Below are positions 21,233 through 29,886 of a stretch of 33,092 nt of DNA, in pieces (positions within the stretch are counted from its first letter, which is position 1; the number at the start of each line of letters is the position of its first letter). The position numbers were made by a program, and so were the translations under genes. Below the pieces are notes generated by a model. The model worked only from the letters and a program-made list of their open reading frames with translations, did no database searches and was not told the DNA's origin. Source of the DNA: Burkholderiaceae bacterium (GTDB taxonomy: Bacteria; Pseudomonadota; Gammaproteobacteria; Burkholderiales; Burkholderiaceae_D); the NCBI GenBank assembly GCA_030158675.1, contig JAOASL010000036.1:1-33092 (forward strand), given 5' to 3'.

Positions 21233-21369
21233 GCAGCGGCTTCGCGGCAGTCAAACGCAGGCTATCCGCTTGCCGCCGTGAAGCGGGGGCGGGTCGGTTG
21301 AGTGCCGTGGGTAATGACGTAACCGAGCAACAGGCCACTCGCCCGGCGGCTTGCCAGGCGCGAGAAGGA

Positions 21370-22644
21370 TCAGGCGGGCCGGTACAGCTTGACCATCTTG
21401 ATCACCTGCTCTTGCACCTGGACGATCTCGATCACACAGTTGGTGATTTTGACGCTGACGCTCGCGTCCGGGATTTCCTGCAGAGTTTCCAGCAGCAGGC
21501 CGTTGACGGTCTTCGGACCATCGATCGGCAGGTTCAGGCCGAGCCGCTTATTGATGTCGCGCAGCGAGACGGATCCTTCAAGCAAACATTCCCCGCGCGC
21601 GTCCCAGCCGAACTGATCGGCGCGCGTCGCCCCCGGGGTCGACGTGGTGAATTCGCCGACCATCTCTTCGATGATGTCGTCCAGCGTGACCAGTCCCTGT
21701 ACCTCGCCATACTCATCGACGATCACGGCCAAACGCTCTTGATTTTCCTGAAAGTACTGCAGTTGTGTGAACAGGTCGGTCTCGGGCGGAATGAAATACG
21801 GTGAGGTCAGCAATTCACGGAAGTGCTCGACCGTCAGTTCGTCCACCTGGTTGAGTAGCGCCATCGCTTTGCGCACGTGCAGGATGCCGGCGATCTGGTT
21901 GATTTCACCGTCGTGCACCAGCAGCTTGTTGTGATAGCAGGTCGTCAACTCGTGCTTGATCTCGTCAACCGGCAGCGACAGGTTCAGCGTTTCGATCTGT
22001 GAGCGCGGCGTCATTACGTCCTCAACGGTCACGCGTTCGAGGTCGAACAGGTTCAGCAGGATACTCTTGTGCTTGACCGGGATGAAATTGCCGCCCTCAA
22101 GCACCATCGAGCGCAGCTCTTCCGGCGAGATCCGCTGGTCGCGCGCATCGTTGCCGGTGCGGATACGTAGCAGCCGTAGCAGCCCCCGTACGAACAGGTT
22201 CACGAACCAGAGCAAGGGCCTGCTGATGAAAATCAGTGGCTTGATCACAAACGACGCAGGCAGCGCAATGCGCTCCGGGTAGGTTGCGCCGATGACCTTC
22301 GGCGTGATCTCGGCGAACACGATCAGCAGGAAGGCGACGACGGCAGTCGCGATGGTCAGCACTTCCTGGTTATTTCCGAAGGCTGAGATGGCAACCGAGG
22401 TAACCAGCGCCGTCGCGAGTGCATTGATGAGCGTGTTCGCGATCAGGATCAGCGATAGCATGCGATCCGTACGGTCAAGCAACCACAGCGTTGTCTGGGC
22501 AAGCCGTGAGCCGCGTCGCGCCAGGTGCTTGACGCGGTGGCGGTTCAGCGCCATCAGCGCGGTTTCCGAAATGGAGAAAAACGCAGACGTGGCCGTCAGC
22601 GCGACGAGGGCAACGATTTGCACCCACAAGGGCACGGAATCCAT
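21370..22644 (-). CDS. CNNM/CBS/CorC-domain membrane protein (HlyC/CorC family)
   Basis: A 424-residue protein of the hemolysin-C/CorC group, linked in relatives to magnesium and cobalt efflux or resistance. Domains in order are a CNNM (DUF21) membrane domain with about four helices (residues 1-180, including SAFFSISETALMALNRHRV), a CBS pair (about 205-325, including VIVDEYGEVQGLVTLDDIIE), and a CorC/HlyC C-terminal domain (about 345-420). ATG 22644 has GGAG just upstream. It lies 137 bases upstream of pilB on the same strand and diverges from a diguanylate cyclase gene. The exact ion is not shown by sequence. Confidence 0.92.
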   Translation of the reverse strand: MDSVPLWVQIVALVALTATSAFFSISETALMALNRHRVKHLARRGSRLAQTTLWLLDRTDRMLSLILIANTLINALATALVTSVAISAFGNNQEVLTIATAVVAFLLIVFAEITPKVIGATYPERIALPASFVIKPLIFISRPLLWFVNLFVRGLLRLLRIRTGNDARDQRISPEELRSMVLEGGNFIPVKHKSILLNLFDLERVTVEDVMTPRSQIETLNLSLPVDEIKHELTTCYHNKLLVHDGEINQIAGILHVRKAMALLNQVDELTVEHFRELLTSPYFIPPETDLFTQLQYFQENQERLAVIVDEYGEVQGLVTLDDIIEEMVGEFTTSTPGATRADQFGWDARGECLLEGSVSLRDINKRLGLNLPIDGPKTVNGLLLETLQEIPDASVSVKITNCVIEIVQVQEQVIKMVKLYRPA

Positions 22645-23029
22645 AGAGCTCCGGAGAGAATCAGTCCATTCGCATTATACGGACGGTGCTGCCGGCAGCT
22701 GATTTCTTGTACATCGCATCGTCGAATGCCTCCGTAATACAGCGGAGCCTGGCCAGCCTGGCGCCCGCTGAATGAAGCTTATACAAGCGCGAGGGCTGTG
22801 CAAATGCCCTGAGGGCTTGAATGACAGCAGCTTGTCATATTGAATGCCGGCACTCGGTAGTTTTCCATGTGATAAAAAATTTCGAATTGAATATCGATTT
22901 AACCAATAGTACAAATATTGTGAAACTCGGTATAGCATAAGAAAAAAGCGGCAGACACGGGATTTTGGCGCTCGCGTTGCGGCATCTGGGGGTATTTGAT
23001 GCATCCGATCGATAAAGCCGGCACAAAGC
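22645..23029. other. Divergent control region, CorC-family gene and diguanylate cyclase
   Basis: This 385-base AT-rich gap separates two outward-facing genes. Besides the reverse -10 at 22674-22679, a forward promoter candidate has TTGAAT at 22887-22892 and TACAAA at 22910-22915 with a 17-base spacer, each 4 of 6 to consensus. It would yield a leader of about 110 bases. No hairpin terminator or reading frame of note is seen. Confidence 0.45.
22674..22679 (-). promoter_or_regulatory. Perfect -10 hexamer upstream of the CorC-family gene
   Basis: On the reverse strand TATAAT lies 29 bases before the ATG at 22644. No good -35 hexamer is present at 16-18 bases, so recognition would need an activator or is weak. 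Assignment is tentative. Confidence 0.4.
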
Positions 23030-23866
23030 ATGTCCAATAGCTCTTATGTCTTTTATCTGATCTCGTTCCTGATCCAGGTAGCTGCGGCGTTGCTGGTGAT
23101 ATTGCTTGCCATTCGGGTGCGTTTTCACAAAGTGGCGGCGATTCTTCTGGCTACCGGGCTGGGACTGATGGCGGTGCGGCGCCTGATTCCATTTCAGCAT
23201 TTCACATCGGGATGGGAATTTCTTAACGACGACCGCATGGTGGACAGTTTGCTGTCGCTGAGCATCTCCGTGTTGCTTTTCCTCGGGCTGTTCGGCATTC
23301 GCAAATCGATGAGCCGGCTAGAAGATTACACGGACCTGATTGAGAATCGTTCGCGCACGGATTACCTGACAGGTGCATGGAACCGATTGGAGATCGAACG
23401 CCGGATCGAGGTGGAAATTGGCCGCAGCAAGCGTTATGCGTCGCCGCTGGCGCTGATCTTGTTCGATATAGATCACTTCAAGCATGTCAATGACAATTAT
23501 GGCCATGCCACAGGTGACGAGGTTCTTAAAAATCTGGTGCGCTTCTGTCAGAGCAACATCCGCGAAATTGATGTGCTAGGTCGTTTCGGTGGTGAGGAAT
23601 TCCTGATTTTGATGCCGAGCACCGACGAAGATGCGGCGTTCATTGCAGCTGAGCGCTTGCGTCAGGGAATTGAGTCTATTGCTTGTACGAGCTATCACAG
23701 CGACGAGGTCCGGATCACCATCAGCCTCGGTGTCTCGGTGCTTTATCCGATGCCGGACATGGACGCTTATCAGGAAATGAAGCGAATGCTGAATCAAGCC
23801 GACAAAGCAATGTATCTGGCCAAACAGAGCGGACGCAACCAGGCACATTTAGCGCTCAAGGGTTGA
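23030..23866 (+). CDS. Membrane-anchored diguanylate cyclase (GGDEF domain)
   Basis: Makes cyclic di-GMP from two GTP. The 278 residues open with about three membrane helices (7-29, 34-52, 72-92) with little periplasmic sequence, then a full GGDEF domain. The active site is GGEEF (187-191). The I-site RxxD (R178, D181) lies exactly five residues upstream, so product inhibition should be intact. The DxLTGAWNR-type start (DYLTGAWNRL, 111-120) and metal-binding FDIDHFKHVND are present. No EAL domain is fused. ATG 23030 has only a weak ribosome site. A c-di-GMP enzyme near pilus genes could affect motility, but it is not in their transcript. Confidence 0.93.
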   Translation: MSNSSYVFYLISFLIQVAAALLVILLAIRVRFHKVAAILLATGLGLMAVRRLIPFQHFTSGWEFLNDDRMVDSLLSLSISVLLFLGLFGIRKSMSRLEDYTDLIENRSRTDYLTGAWNRLEIERRIEVEIGRSKRYASPLALILFDIDHFKHVNDNYGHATGDEVLKNLVRFCQSNIREIDVLGRFGGEEFLILMPSTDEDAAFIAAERLRQGIESIACTSYHSDEVRITISLGVSVLYPMPDMDAYQEMKRMLNQADKAMYLAKQSGRNQAHLALKG

Positions 23867-24001
23867 TTCGACGACGCATGCTCGCGCAGTGATTTCATTG
23901 TCGCGATATGTGATTTGCCCAGGCCAACTTCGCAAGGTGGCATCGGCATGCTTTAGACTGCGCGGGATACTTTGGTTTCCGCTAACGCCAGTCAATGTTC
24001 G

Positions 24002-25249
24002 ATGAACTCATTTACCACCCCTGCCGACAGCCGCCTGATCGATTCCCGTTACGCCGCATCCCGGCTGCTTGCCGCGCTGGCCATTGCGACCCTGGGCAAT
24101 GGCGGCATGTATATTCTGTCGGTGGTGCTGCCTGAAATTCAGGCCGAGTTCGGCGTGAGTCGTGCAGACGCGACGCTGCCTTACATCCTGACCATGATGG
24201 GTTTTGGCTTAGGAGGCATCGTATGCGGGCGATGGGCAGACCGCTTCGGCGTCAGCCGTGTTATTCAAGTCGGCGCGGTCGGCGTGCTCACTGGTTTTGC
24301 GATTGCGGGCTCGGCATCGAATATTTATGTGTACGGTATCGCGCACGGTTTGCTGATTGGATTTCTTGGTGTGGGTAGTGCGTTCGTTCCGCTGATGGCC
24401 GATACGTCGTTGTGGTGGAAGAAACACCGCGGCATTGCAGTAGCTGTCTGTGCGAGCGGCAATTATCTGGCCGGAACGGTGTGGCCTCCGATCGTGCAAT
24501 ACGGCGTACAGCAAATCGGCTGGCGCGAAACCTATGGCTGGCTTGGCTTGGTCTGCGCGTTGGGGATGGTCTTGCTTAGTTTGAAATTGCGGCAGCGGCC
24601 GCCACTTCAGCCGGCAGCGATCGCCGCGATCGGTGGATCCGCACACACTAGCGATGCGCCCTTCGGCCTGGCGCCGAAAAATGCGCAGCGTGCGTTGTTC
24701 GTGGCCGCCATCGGTTGTTGCGTTGCGATGGCCATGCCCCAAGTACACATTGTCGCTTACTGCACCGACCTCGGATTCGGTGCAACACGCGGCGCACAAA
24801 TGCTGTCGCTGATGCTGGGTTTCGGTATCGTCAGCCGGCTTGCGTCCGGGTGGCTCTCCGATCACATTGGCGGCCTCAAGACTTTGCTGGTCGGCGCCGC
24901 ATTACAGTGCATTGCGCTCGCGCTCTTTTTGCCGTTTGACGGGCTGGCATCGCTATTCTTGCTTTCCGCCTTGTTTGGCCTTTTCCAGGGCGGTATCGTT
25001 CCATCGTATGCGATCGTGATCCGCGAATATTTTCCGCAGGCCGAAGCGGGCGCACGCGTTGGCAGCGTGATTTTCGGCACCCTGATCGGCATGGCACTGG
25101 GCGGTTGGATGTCCGGCGTTATTTTCGATATGACCGGACGCTATCAGGCGGCGTTCATCAACGGCATCGCGTGGAATCTGATGAACTTCATGATCATCCT
25201 GTGGCTGTTCAAACGTTCGAAAAGAATGCCCGCGCCCGTGGTAGCGTAA
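24002..25249 (+). CDS. MFS transporter
   Basis: A major-facilitator membrane transporter with about twelve helices, 415 residues from ATG 24002. The MFS loop motif is seen as GRWADRFG (76-83). The second half begins after a hydrophilic loop at about 205-225. The N-terminal ten residues in the longer frame would need a TTG start and are less likely. Substrate is unknown; the LGNGGMYILSVVLPEIQAEFGVSR region is of the type seen in oxalate/formate-like and monocarboxylate-like carriers, a weak similarity. It stands alone on its strand, 135 bases after the cyclase gene. Confidence 0.88.
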   Translation: MNSFTTPADSRLIDSRYAASRLLAALAIATLGNGGMYILSVVLPEIQAEFGVSRADATLPYILTMMGFGLGGIVCGRWADRFGVSRVIQVGAVGVLTGFAIAGSASNIYVYGIAHGLLIGFLGVGSAFVPLMADTSLWWKKHRGIAVAVCASGNYLAGTVWPPIVQYGVQQIGWRETYGWLGLVCALGMVLLSLKLRQRPPLQPAAIAAIGGSAHTSDAPFGLAPKNAQRALFVAAIGCCVAMAMPQVHIVAYCTDLGFGATRGAQMLSLMLGFGIVSRLASGWLSDHIGGLKTLLVGAALQCIALALFLPFDGLASLFLLSALFGLFQGGIVPSYAIVIREYFPQAEAGARVGSVIFGTLIGMALGGWMSGVIFDMTGRYQAAFINGIAWNLMNFMIILWLFKRSKRMPAPVVA

Positions 25250-25393
25250 GCCTGCGGCGGTTGTTCTGGTGTTTTTCACGAGCGCTTGTCATCGTCAGAT
25301 AGTTCCTATTAGCAGAACATTTCCAATGACGATAATCTTTTTTCGGCCTTTGATTTGTCTGCATCCAGGCCATGCTTCCGACGGATACTCTCA

Positions 25394-25837
25394 ATGAATC
25401 AATTCTCTGATCTCGGTATGGCAGAGCGTGTTCTTGCCAGCTTCGCCAGACAGAACGCGATGCATCTGATCAAGGCCACCATGCCGGTCATACAGCATGG
25501 CCTGACTGAAATCCATGTGCCGCATTGGGACGGCATTGAACAGCAGCATGGCTTCGTCCACGGTGGCATCGTCGGCATGATTGCTGACACCGCAGGCGGG
25601 TATGCGGCGATGACGGTGGCCCCTGACAATGCGTCCGTCCTGTCGGTTGAATACAAGCTGAACCTGCTTGCGCCGGCCGATGGCGAGAAACTGATTGCGC
25701 GCGGTCAGGTAGTCAGGCCAGGGCGCACCTTAATTGTCGCCAAGGCGGAAGTCTTTGCTGTCAGGGAGGGTAAGGAGACGCTGTGCGCACTGATGCAGCA
25801 GACCATCATGGTCATGCATGGAAAATCCGAAAAATAA
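25394..25837 (+). CDS. PaaI-family acyl-CoA thioesterase (hotdog fold)
   Basis: A hotdog-fold thioesterase of the PaaI/YbgC-like group that hydrolyses acyl-CoA thioesters. The 147-residue product begins MNQFSDLGMAERVLASF. It carries the signature HGGIVGMIADTAGGYA (56-71), in which the HGG turn and D65 shape the active site. The open frame could begin 13 codons earlier but that part is not family-like. Downstream of an MFS gene by 144 bases, same strand. Natural substrate unknown. Confidence 0.88.
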   Translation: MNQFSDLGMAERVLASFARQNAMHLIKATMPVIQHGLTEIHVPHWDGIEQQHGFVHGGIVGMIADTAGGYAAMTVAPDNASVLSVEYKLNLLAPADGEKLIARGQVVRPGRTLIVAKAEVFAVREGKETLCALMQQTIMVMHGKSEK

Positions 25838-26031
25838 TCAGGCAACCCGGTGCGGTCGAACGCTCTTTCACCTCGCGCGTCGCTCGTGTGGCCACATCGC
25901 GTATCACCCATTTGGCGGCTCTGAAAGACTCAAACCAGAGAAACTGCCGCTGGGTGTTTAAGGGTCACCCGGTTACTGGACAATCAAATCGTAATTTCCC
26001 GCATTCGTGTACCGAAGCGTGATACGCGTAG

Positions 26032-26322
26032 TCACTTACTGGCCATAGTGAAGTTTTTACATCTGATCACTAAAGGCGTTCCTTCAACTAAGGCAAGGGA
26101 AATACGAGCTGCGACCCCGGTGATTTCCTTTTCAAGTTGCCGAAAAATTTCTTCGGGCAAATCACTTTTGCAGTCCCGCCAAAAGGCTAATTCGTAGAGT
26201 GTTTCGTTTGATATAAAACAGGTCGGCGTCGAAAGGTTGCGCTGGTTTCCAAAACGAAAAGTAGGTTGAACCGAAAAATTTATTCCGGCGGTCGTAACAT
26301 CGAGATCTGATAAATTCATCAT
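26032..26322 (-). CDS. Small hypothetical protein, 96 aa
   Basis: No family recognised with confidence; the segment CFISNETLYELAFW followed by a helix and a final PLVIRCKNF strand is reminiscent of the DUF1488 layout, but this is weak. I start at ATG 26322, since GGAG lies 8 bases upstream and the longer open frame (to 26502) contributes a low-complexity, non-conserved-looking N-terminus. No signal peptide or membrane segment. It lies alone between the thioesterase and the IF-1 gene. Confidence 0.5.
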   Translation of the reverse strand: MMNLSDLDVTTAGINFSVQPTFRFGNQRNLSTPTCFISNETLYELAFWRDCKSDLPEEIFRQLEKEITGVAARISLALVEGTPLVIRCKNFTMASK

Positions 26323-26685
26323 GAGATGGACTCCATAGACGGAAGTTTTCCGAAAGGAATCCAACGGGAGCGCCTGTAGGCTAGGGCAGGCGGACAGGAA
26401 AGAGTCAGATCGGGGAAGGGAAATAGAAGACCAACTATACGCCTCTTGGCTGGCATTGCCAGTGGCTGGGGAATTCGCGAAGAATTTCTTCGCTGCAGCC
26501 ATTGGATAGGCTTCAATGAAGCACTTTCCCCATCACGCATCATGCGGCGAAGGCAACCCGAGCTGGCTCAGAGAAGACTTTGTGCTCGTGACTGTCCGCT
26601 AACTGAGCGTGTGCAGTTGTGGAACGGACAAGGTGGCAAAGGCGCAGGGCATCAAATATTTTTGAGTCTGTGCAATTGCCTCGGT

Positions 26686-26955
26686 TTATCGAAAATTTCT
26701 TCGCTTCGGTGCTGTGTACTGTGATCCGGTACGTGGCGCCAAATGTCGGAAAGTAATCCGTCCTTTGCTTAGGTCGTATGGTGAGAGCTCAAGCGAGACG
26801 GCATCGCCTGCCAAGATGCGAATGTGATTCTTGCGCATTTTTCCACCCGAATAAGCTATCAAGGTATGCCCGTTCTCCAGCGTGACGCGAAAGCGCGAAT
26901 CAGGCAAAACTTCGTCGACAGTGCCCTGCATTTCAATCAATTCTTCCTTGGCCAT
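26686..26955 (-). CDS. infA: Translation initiation factor IF-1 paralogue
   Basis: An 89-residue S1/OB-fold protein that binds the ribosomal A site during initiation. The sequence starts [20 protein letters not shown], contains [21 protein letters not shown] and GRITFRH, and ends with a basic extension (APKRRNFR). The classical IF-1 is about 72 residues; this longer, C-terminally basic form is the second IF-1 found in betaproteobacteria. It is not in a ribosomal-protein operon here. AGGGA lies upstream of ATG 26955. Its closeness to a csp gene suggests a role in cold adaptation, which is inference. Confidence 0.92.
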   Translation of the reverse strand: MAKEELIEMQGTVDEVLPDSRFRVTLENGHTLIAYSGGKMRKNHIRILAGDAVSLELSPYDLSKGRITFRHLAPRTGSQYTAPKRRNFR

Positions 26956-27007
26956 GGTTTTCCCTTGTGTGAGTTATTAAAGGTTGCGACAAACGGTCGA
27001 CTCAGGT

Positions 27008-27226
27008 TCAGACAAATCGATGCCGAATCCAGCGGCGGCCTTCGGCAATGGCGTATTGAGCAGCGTCTTCCTTTGTCGAGAACTCCGGTATGAAACGAAA
27101 CACGCGGTCATGACTGCCGTTGCGAATTGACACCGAGGCGCTATATTGGCCCGACTCATTGAATCGGGTAAGGGGTGAGACAAGATACTTGCCCACCGAG
27201 AATGCTTTTTCTGTGGTGGTATACAT
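27008..27226 (-). CDS. Small conserved-looking hypothetical protein, 72 aa
   Basis: Begins MYTTTEKAFSVGKYLVSPLT and ends EGRRWIRHRFV. I have a sense of similar small proteins near csp genes in betaproteobacteria but cannot name the family. It has alternating strand and helix character: SASVSIRNGSHDRVFRFIPEF suggests a beta-hairpin, and TKEDAAQYAIAEG a helix, like small nucleic-acid-associated folds. ATG 27226 is likely; a GTG at 27238 also fits, and neither has a clear ribosome site. It lies 52 bases upstream of the IF-1 gene on the same strand, so the two may form an operon. Confidence 0.65.
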   Translation of the reverse strand: MYTTTEKAFSVGKYLVSPLTRFNESGQYSASVSIRNGSHDRVFRFIPEFSTKEDAAQYAIAEGRRWIRHRFV

Positions 27227-27238
27227 AATAATTTGCAC

Positions 27239-27892
27239 GCATTGAAGCGAGCTGATGTTCGGTGAAAATTGTTCAGCATGTTGGCTGATACGCTGCGGCC
27301 AGGGCCGAGGGTTTGCCGGCGCTACAAAAGCAACCGTAAAGTGAGGCTCGCCGTGCGAGGGGAGTTTGACGGGCAGCGAGCCGAGGAGATCAGCACGTCA
27401 GCATGGTCAGCAGCGGTATAGAGGACTGCGAACCGAGTCAGACAACAGCTGTTACAGCGGAGAGCGTTCTGCAACAGCGCCGTAATCATACACGGATTCT
27501 GCAGGCTGGAAGCTTCTCTTTTGCTGATACCCGGGAAGCAAAAGCCCTATCCTCGCTGACCAAGGCTCTGGCGGCGCACCACAGACACCGTCTCGAGCGG
27601 CGACAGGTAGCCCCTGCCTGTTTTTTTGAGTTAACCGTGGAAGCGCGGGAAGGCGGAAATCTTCTGGTGCGCAGCTTTTTTGAGAAAAGCCTAGGTGGTC
27701 GATCTAAAGTAGTGTACTATGCTCTTGCACTTCAACAAGTTGATCACCGTAGGTCTCTTACCTGTTTGGCTCTCACGCAGAGCGATTCCCGTCTGACTCC
27801 CCCGTTTTTTTCCTTGCATGATGTGCGTACGGCGATTGCGCAGCCATGCTATGCATCGTCTCCAACACTTTCTAAATTTAAGGAAAAACACT
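27239..27892. other. Long leader region of the cold-shock gene
   Basis: This 654-base gap has no supported gene; a forward open frame through it runs on out of frame over the csp gene and looks random. Inverted repeats are visible: CTCGC/GCGAG (27347-27359) nested by GGCTCGC/GCGAGCC (27345-27382), and CTTTTGCT/AGCAAAAG (27518-27525, 27537-27544). A T7 run lies near 27806. Cold-shock genes often have long structured leaders, which may explain part of it. I could not place a promoter. Confidence 0.5.
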
Positions 27893-28102
27893 ATGAGTAC
27901 TCAAACCGGTATCGTCAAATGGTTCAACGATTCTAAGGGCTTCGGCTTTATCACTCCTGACGGAGGTGGCAGCGATCTGTTTGTTCACTTTCAGGACATC
28001 ACTGCCAATGGCTTCAAGAGCCTTGCTGAGAACCAGCGCGTGAGCTTCACCAAGGGCAACGGCCCTAAGGGTGAGAAAGCCACCAACGTTCAAGTCATTT
28101 AA
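27893..28102 (+). CDS. Cold-shock protein, CspA family
   Basis: A 69-residue single-domain RNA chaperone. The OB fold has RNP1 KGFGFI and RNP2 LFVHF in [19 protein letters not shown] and [14 protein letters not shown] 27893 has AAGGA eight bases upstream; upstream in-frame codons are not part of the fold. The end [16 protein letters not shown] is typical of betaproteobacterial Csp proteins. The long non-coding region before it and an IF-1 paralogue nearby suggest cold-regulated expression. Confidence 0.95.
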   Translation: MSTQTGIVKWFNDSKGFGFITPDGGGSDLFVHFQDITANGFKSLAENQRVSFTKGNGPKGEKATNVQVI

Positions 28103-28412
28103 GCAATTAGCGTCACATGCAATGTGTGTGACGGGCACCGTTAATCAAGCACTTAGCAGAAGCGAGTGTTGAGGCTAACGTTGGGGATATCCTGCAGATA
28201 GCACGAATCTTCTTGCCTACTGATTGCAACTGGCCTTTGCCAGACTCCGTAGTGAGTTTGACGATTGAGTCGGAAAAAAATGCCCCAGTCTTGCTGGGGC
28301 ATTTTGCTTTTGAGGCGGCGTATTCGTCTGGCCCGTCTGCGTCGCCGCCGAGGATGTTCGGGGCATAGCAGAAGCTATGGGTCAAGCCGGCCGGCAGATT
28401 GGTAAAAGGGCA
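28103..28412. other. Gap between csp and the RidA-family gene
   Basis: 310 bases between convergent genes. It holds a hairpin directly after csp (CGTCACA 28111-28117 with TGTGACG 28127-28133, no U-tract) and a bidirectional terminator further on (28277-28305). No supported reading frame is seen in either strand. Confidence 0.5.
28277..28305. terminator. Bidirectional Rho-independent terminator
   Basis: AAAATGCCCCAG (28277-28288) and CTGGGGCATTTT (28294-28305) pair perfectly around a 5-base loop with A and T runs on both sides. It can serve csp on the forward strand and the RidA-family gene on the reverse strand. Confidence 0.88.
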
Positions 28413-28799
28413 TTATCGTGCAGCCACCACTTCGAGTTCAATCAGCATGTTCGGCATGACCAGACTGCAGACAAAACTCAGCATAGATGCCGGCCGAGCC
28501 TCCCCCAAATATTCGTTTCTGATTGCGCGGTACGCTTCCAGATCGTTGCGGCGCGTCAGGGATTGCGTCAATTTCACGATGTCACCGACATCCATGCCCG
28601 CTGCATCAAGCATTGCCATCACATGCGACCATGCCAGTCGCGCCTGCGTTTCAAAATCGGTTGGCAAGCTGCCGTCGGCGGCCAGCCCTGGCGTCCCGGA
28701 TGTGTATAACCAGCGTTGGCCATCCCCGCTCAGCACGGCATCGCTGTATTTCCCCAGCTTGCTGGCGACGCCTACGTCAATGTGCTTGTTTTTTTTCAT
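28413..28799 (-). CDS. RidA/YjgF-family protein lacking the usual arginine
   Basis: A 128-residue member of the YjgF/YER057c/RidA family. Segments YTSGTPGLAADG, FETQARLAWSHVMAMLDAAG and ARPASMLSFV match the trimeric fold. Classical RidA deaminates reactive imines using an arginine in a PAR(S/T) motif; here the aligned residue in RPASML appears to be serine. Such members (Rid4-7-like) usually have other or unknown activities, so I would not call this an imine deaminase. The ribosome site is weak. It converges on the csp gene through the shared terminator. Confidence 0.85.
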   Translation of the reverse strand: MKKNKHIDVGVASKLGKYSDAVLSGDGQRWLYTSGTPGLAADGSLPTDFETQARLAWSHVMAMLDAAGMDVGDIVKLTQSLTRRNDLEAYRAIRNEYLGEARPASMLSFVCSLVMPNMLIELEVVAAR

Positions 28800-28851
28800 A
28801 TGGATTTTCTGACTGGCTAGATGTTCGTTTTTGAAAATTCATTGTCATGGA

Positions 28852-29038
28852 CTAATCCGGCGCAGGGGATGCCATCGCTCTTAAACTGTCCCCCCGCTGC
28901 TCACGCGCCAGGCGACGATATGGGGCATACCCACCAATCATGAATGCTACATCCAGCCAGCCCAGCAAAATTCAGACATACCTGAAGTCCGATACCTACC
29001 GTTATCGAGAGTCCAATAATCCCCAGTGTGCCAGTTTT
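28852..29038 (-). pseudogene. Frameshifted remnant of a membrane-protein gene
   Basis: On the reverse strand one frame reads a hydrophobic helix-like segment, TGTLGIIGLSITVGIGLQV then LNFAGLAG, and runs on into Cys-rich nonsense. One frame further, starting near 28970, the reading continues naturally as LGWLDVAFMIGGYAPYRRLA and ends at TAG (28852-28854) with SLRAMASPAPD. Both pieces look protein-like, overlap, and lack their own start. The simplest reading is a degraded gene or a sequencing frameshift. No family assigned. Confidence 0.35.
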
Positions 29039-29084
29039 CTATTGTCGGCGACACGGCTGTATAAAGTTCCAATATCCGATCATA

Positions 29085-29594
29085 TCAACCCCCTGATCCC
29101 CGCCTAGCGGCGCGACATTCCGGAGGCAGAGAATATCCGGCGGAACGAACCTTTTTCTCTGCAGTGAATTCAACTTGAAACCAGTGACAGAGCGGTGTCA
29201 CGTAGCGGTAATTCCAGACATAGCCACGGCCGCGTCCAAGTCCGAATGTGTTTTTGGCTACCCCGATCAAATCCACCACTTCGCTCTCGTCCAAATCTGG
29301 AACAACCTTGGCGAAATTTTCAGTGGTAAGCAGTTGGCGATATCCCGTCACGATACCTTGTGAGTCGAAATAGACCGCGTAGGTGTGTTTGCCAGCGGGG
29401 CCACGCGGGAAATCCAGCCGAGGGGCGCTGTCGAGATCGGCCGGCATTGGATTGGGCGCACCTAGGCGCGTTATGGTTTCACTGCGGGTAAGGCCTATAA
29501 ATTCTTTGGAAGGCCCGTATCCTGCGCAGCCGCCGATCATCAGCGCGACAGCCAGAAAAATCGTCTTGTACCAACCGCTAGACTGCATAGCCAT
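29085..29594 (-). CDS. Lipoprotein, BamE/SmpA-like fold possible
   Basis: A 169-residue predicted lipoprotein. The signal sequence ends in the lipobox MIGGC with the lipidated Cys23. The following KEFIGLTRSETITRLGAP is the helix-turn pattern seen in the SmpA/OmlA/BamE superfamily, where a short helix precedes a strand; the remainder has strand-rich segments such as YAVYFDSQGIVTGYR. It is a paralogue-like stand-alone gene, not BamE itself, which is usually about 110-180 residues beside fur. ATG 29594 is chosen because AAGGAG lies 8 bases upstream; a GTG three codons earlier would overlap that site. Confidence 0.72.
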   Translation of the reverse strand: MAMQSSGWYKTIFLAVALMIGGCAGYGPSKEFIGLTRSETITRLGAPNPMPADLDSAPRLDFPRGPAGKHTYAVYFDSQGIVTGYRQLLTTENFAKVVPDLDESEVVDLIGVAKNTFGLGRGRGYVWNYRYVTPLCHWFQVEFTAEKKVRSAGYSLPPECRAARRGSGG

Positions 29595-29886
29595 TTCTTG
29601 CACTCCTTCCCGAAATTACAGATCACTCGCGCCCCAATATTAACAATCGCGCAGGATTCGTGTTTGCAGGTCGTCGAAGCGAAACCATTGAGCGCCTTTT
29701 GGATACCGGGTCAGGAGGGTGTCGAATTCAACCGAAATATTTGAATTCAATAAACACAGAAATAGCCGAAGTTCTTATCCGGAATTATCTGCTTTTTCGG
29801 TAGCTGTCGATTCTTGATAATTCGTTGGCCGTGTATACACCGCAATTGTGTATCTGCGGATTTGATCTTCAATTGTGGAGGCCTGC
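29595..29886. other. AT-rich gap before the Bax-inhibitor-like gene
   Basis: About 290 bases between divergent genes. It contains two copies of GAATTCAA (29724-29731 and 29743-29750), spaced 19 bases start to start, which could bind a regulator, and a TTGATA/TATACA pair near 29811-29836 with too short a spacer to trust. The strong GGAGG at 29877-29881 belongs to the next gene. Confidence 0.4.

Noticed and set aside
27403-27936. Forward 177-codon frame before csp
   Set aside because: Runs out of frame into csp, has no domain character, and the csp start with AAGGA is clear.
28113-28385. Reverse 90-codon frame between csp and ridA
   Set aside because: Crosses the bidirectional terminator and lacks any ribosome site.
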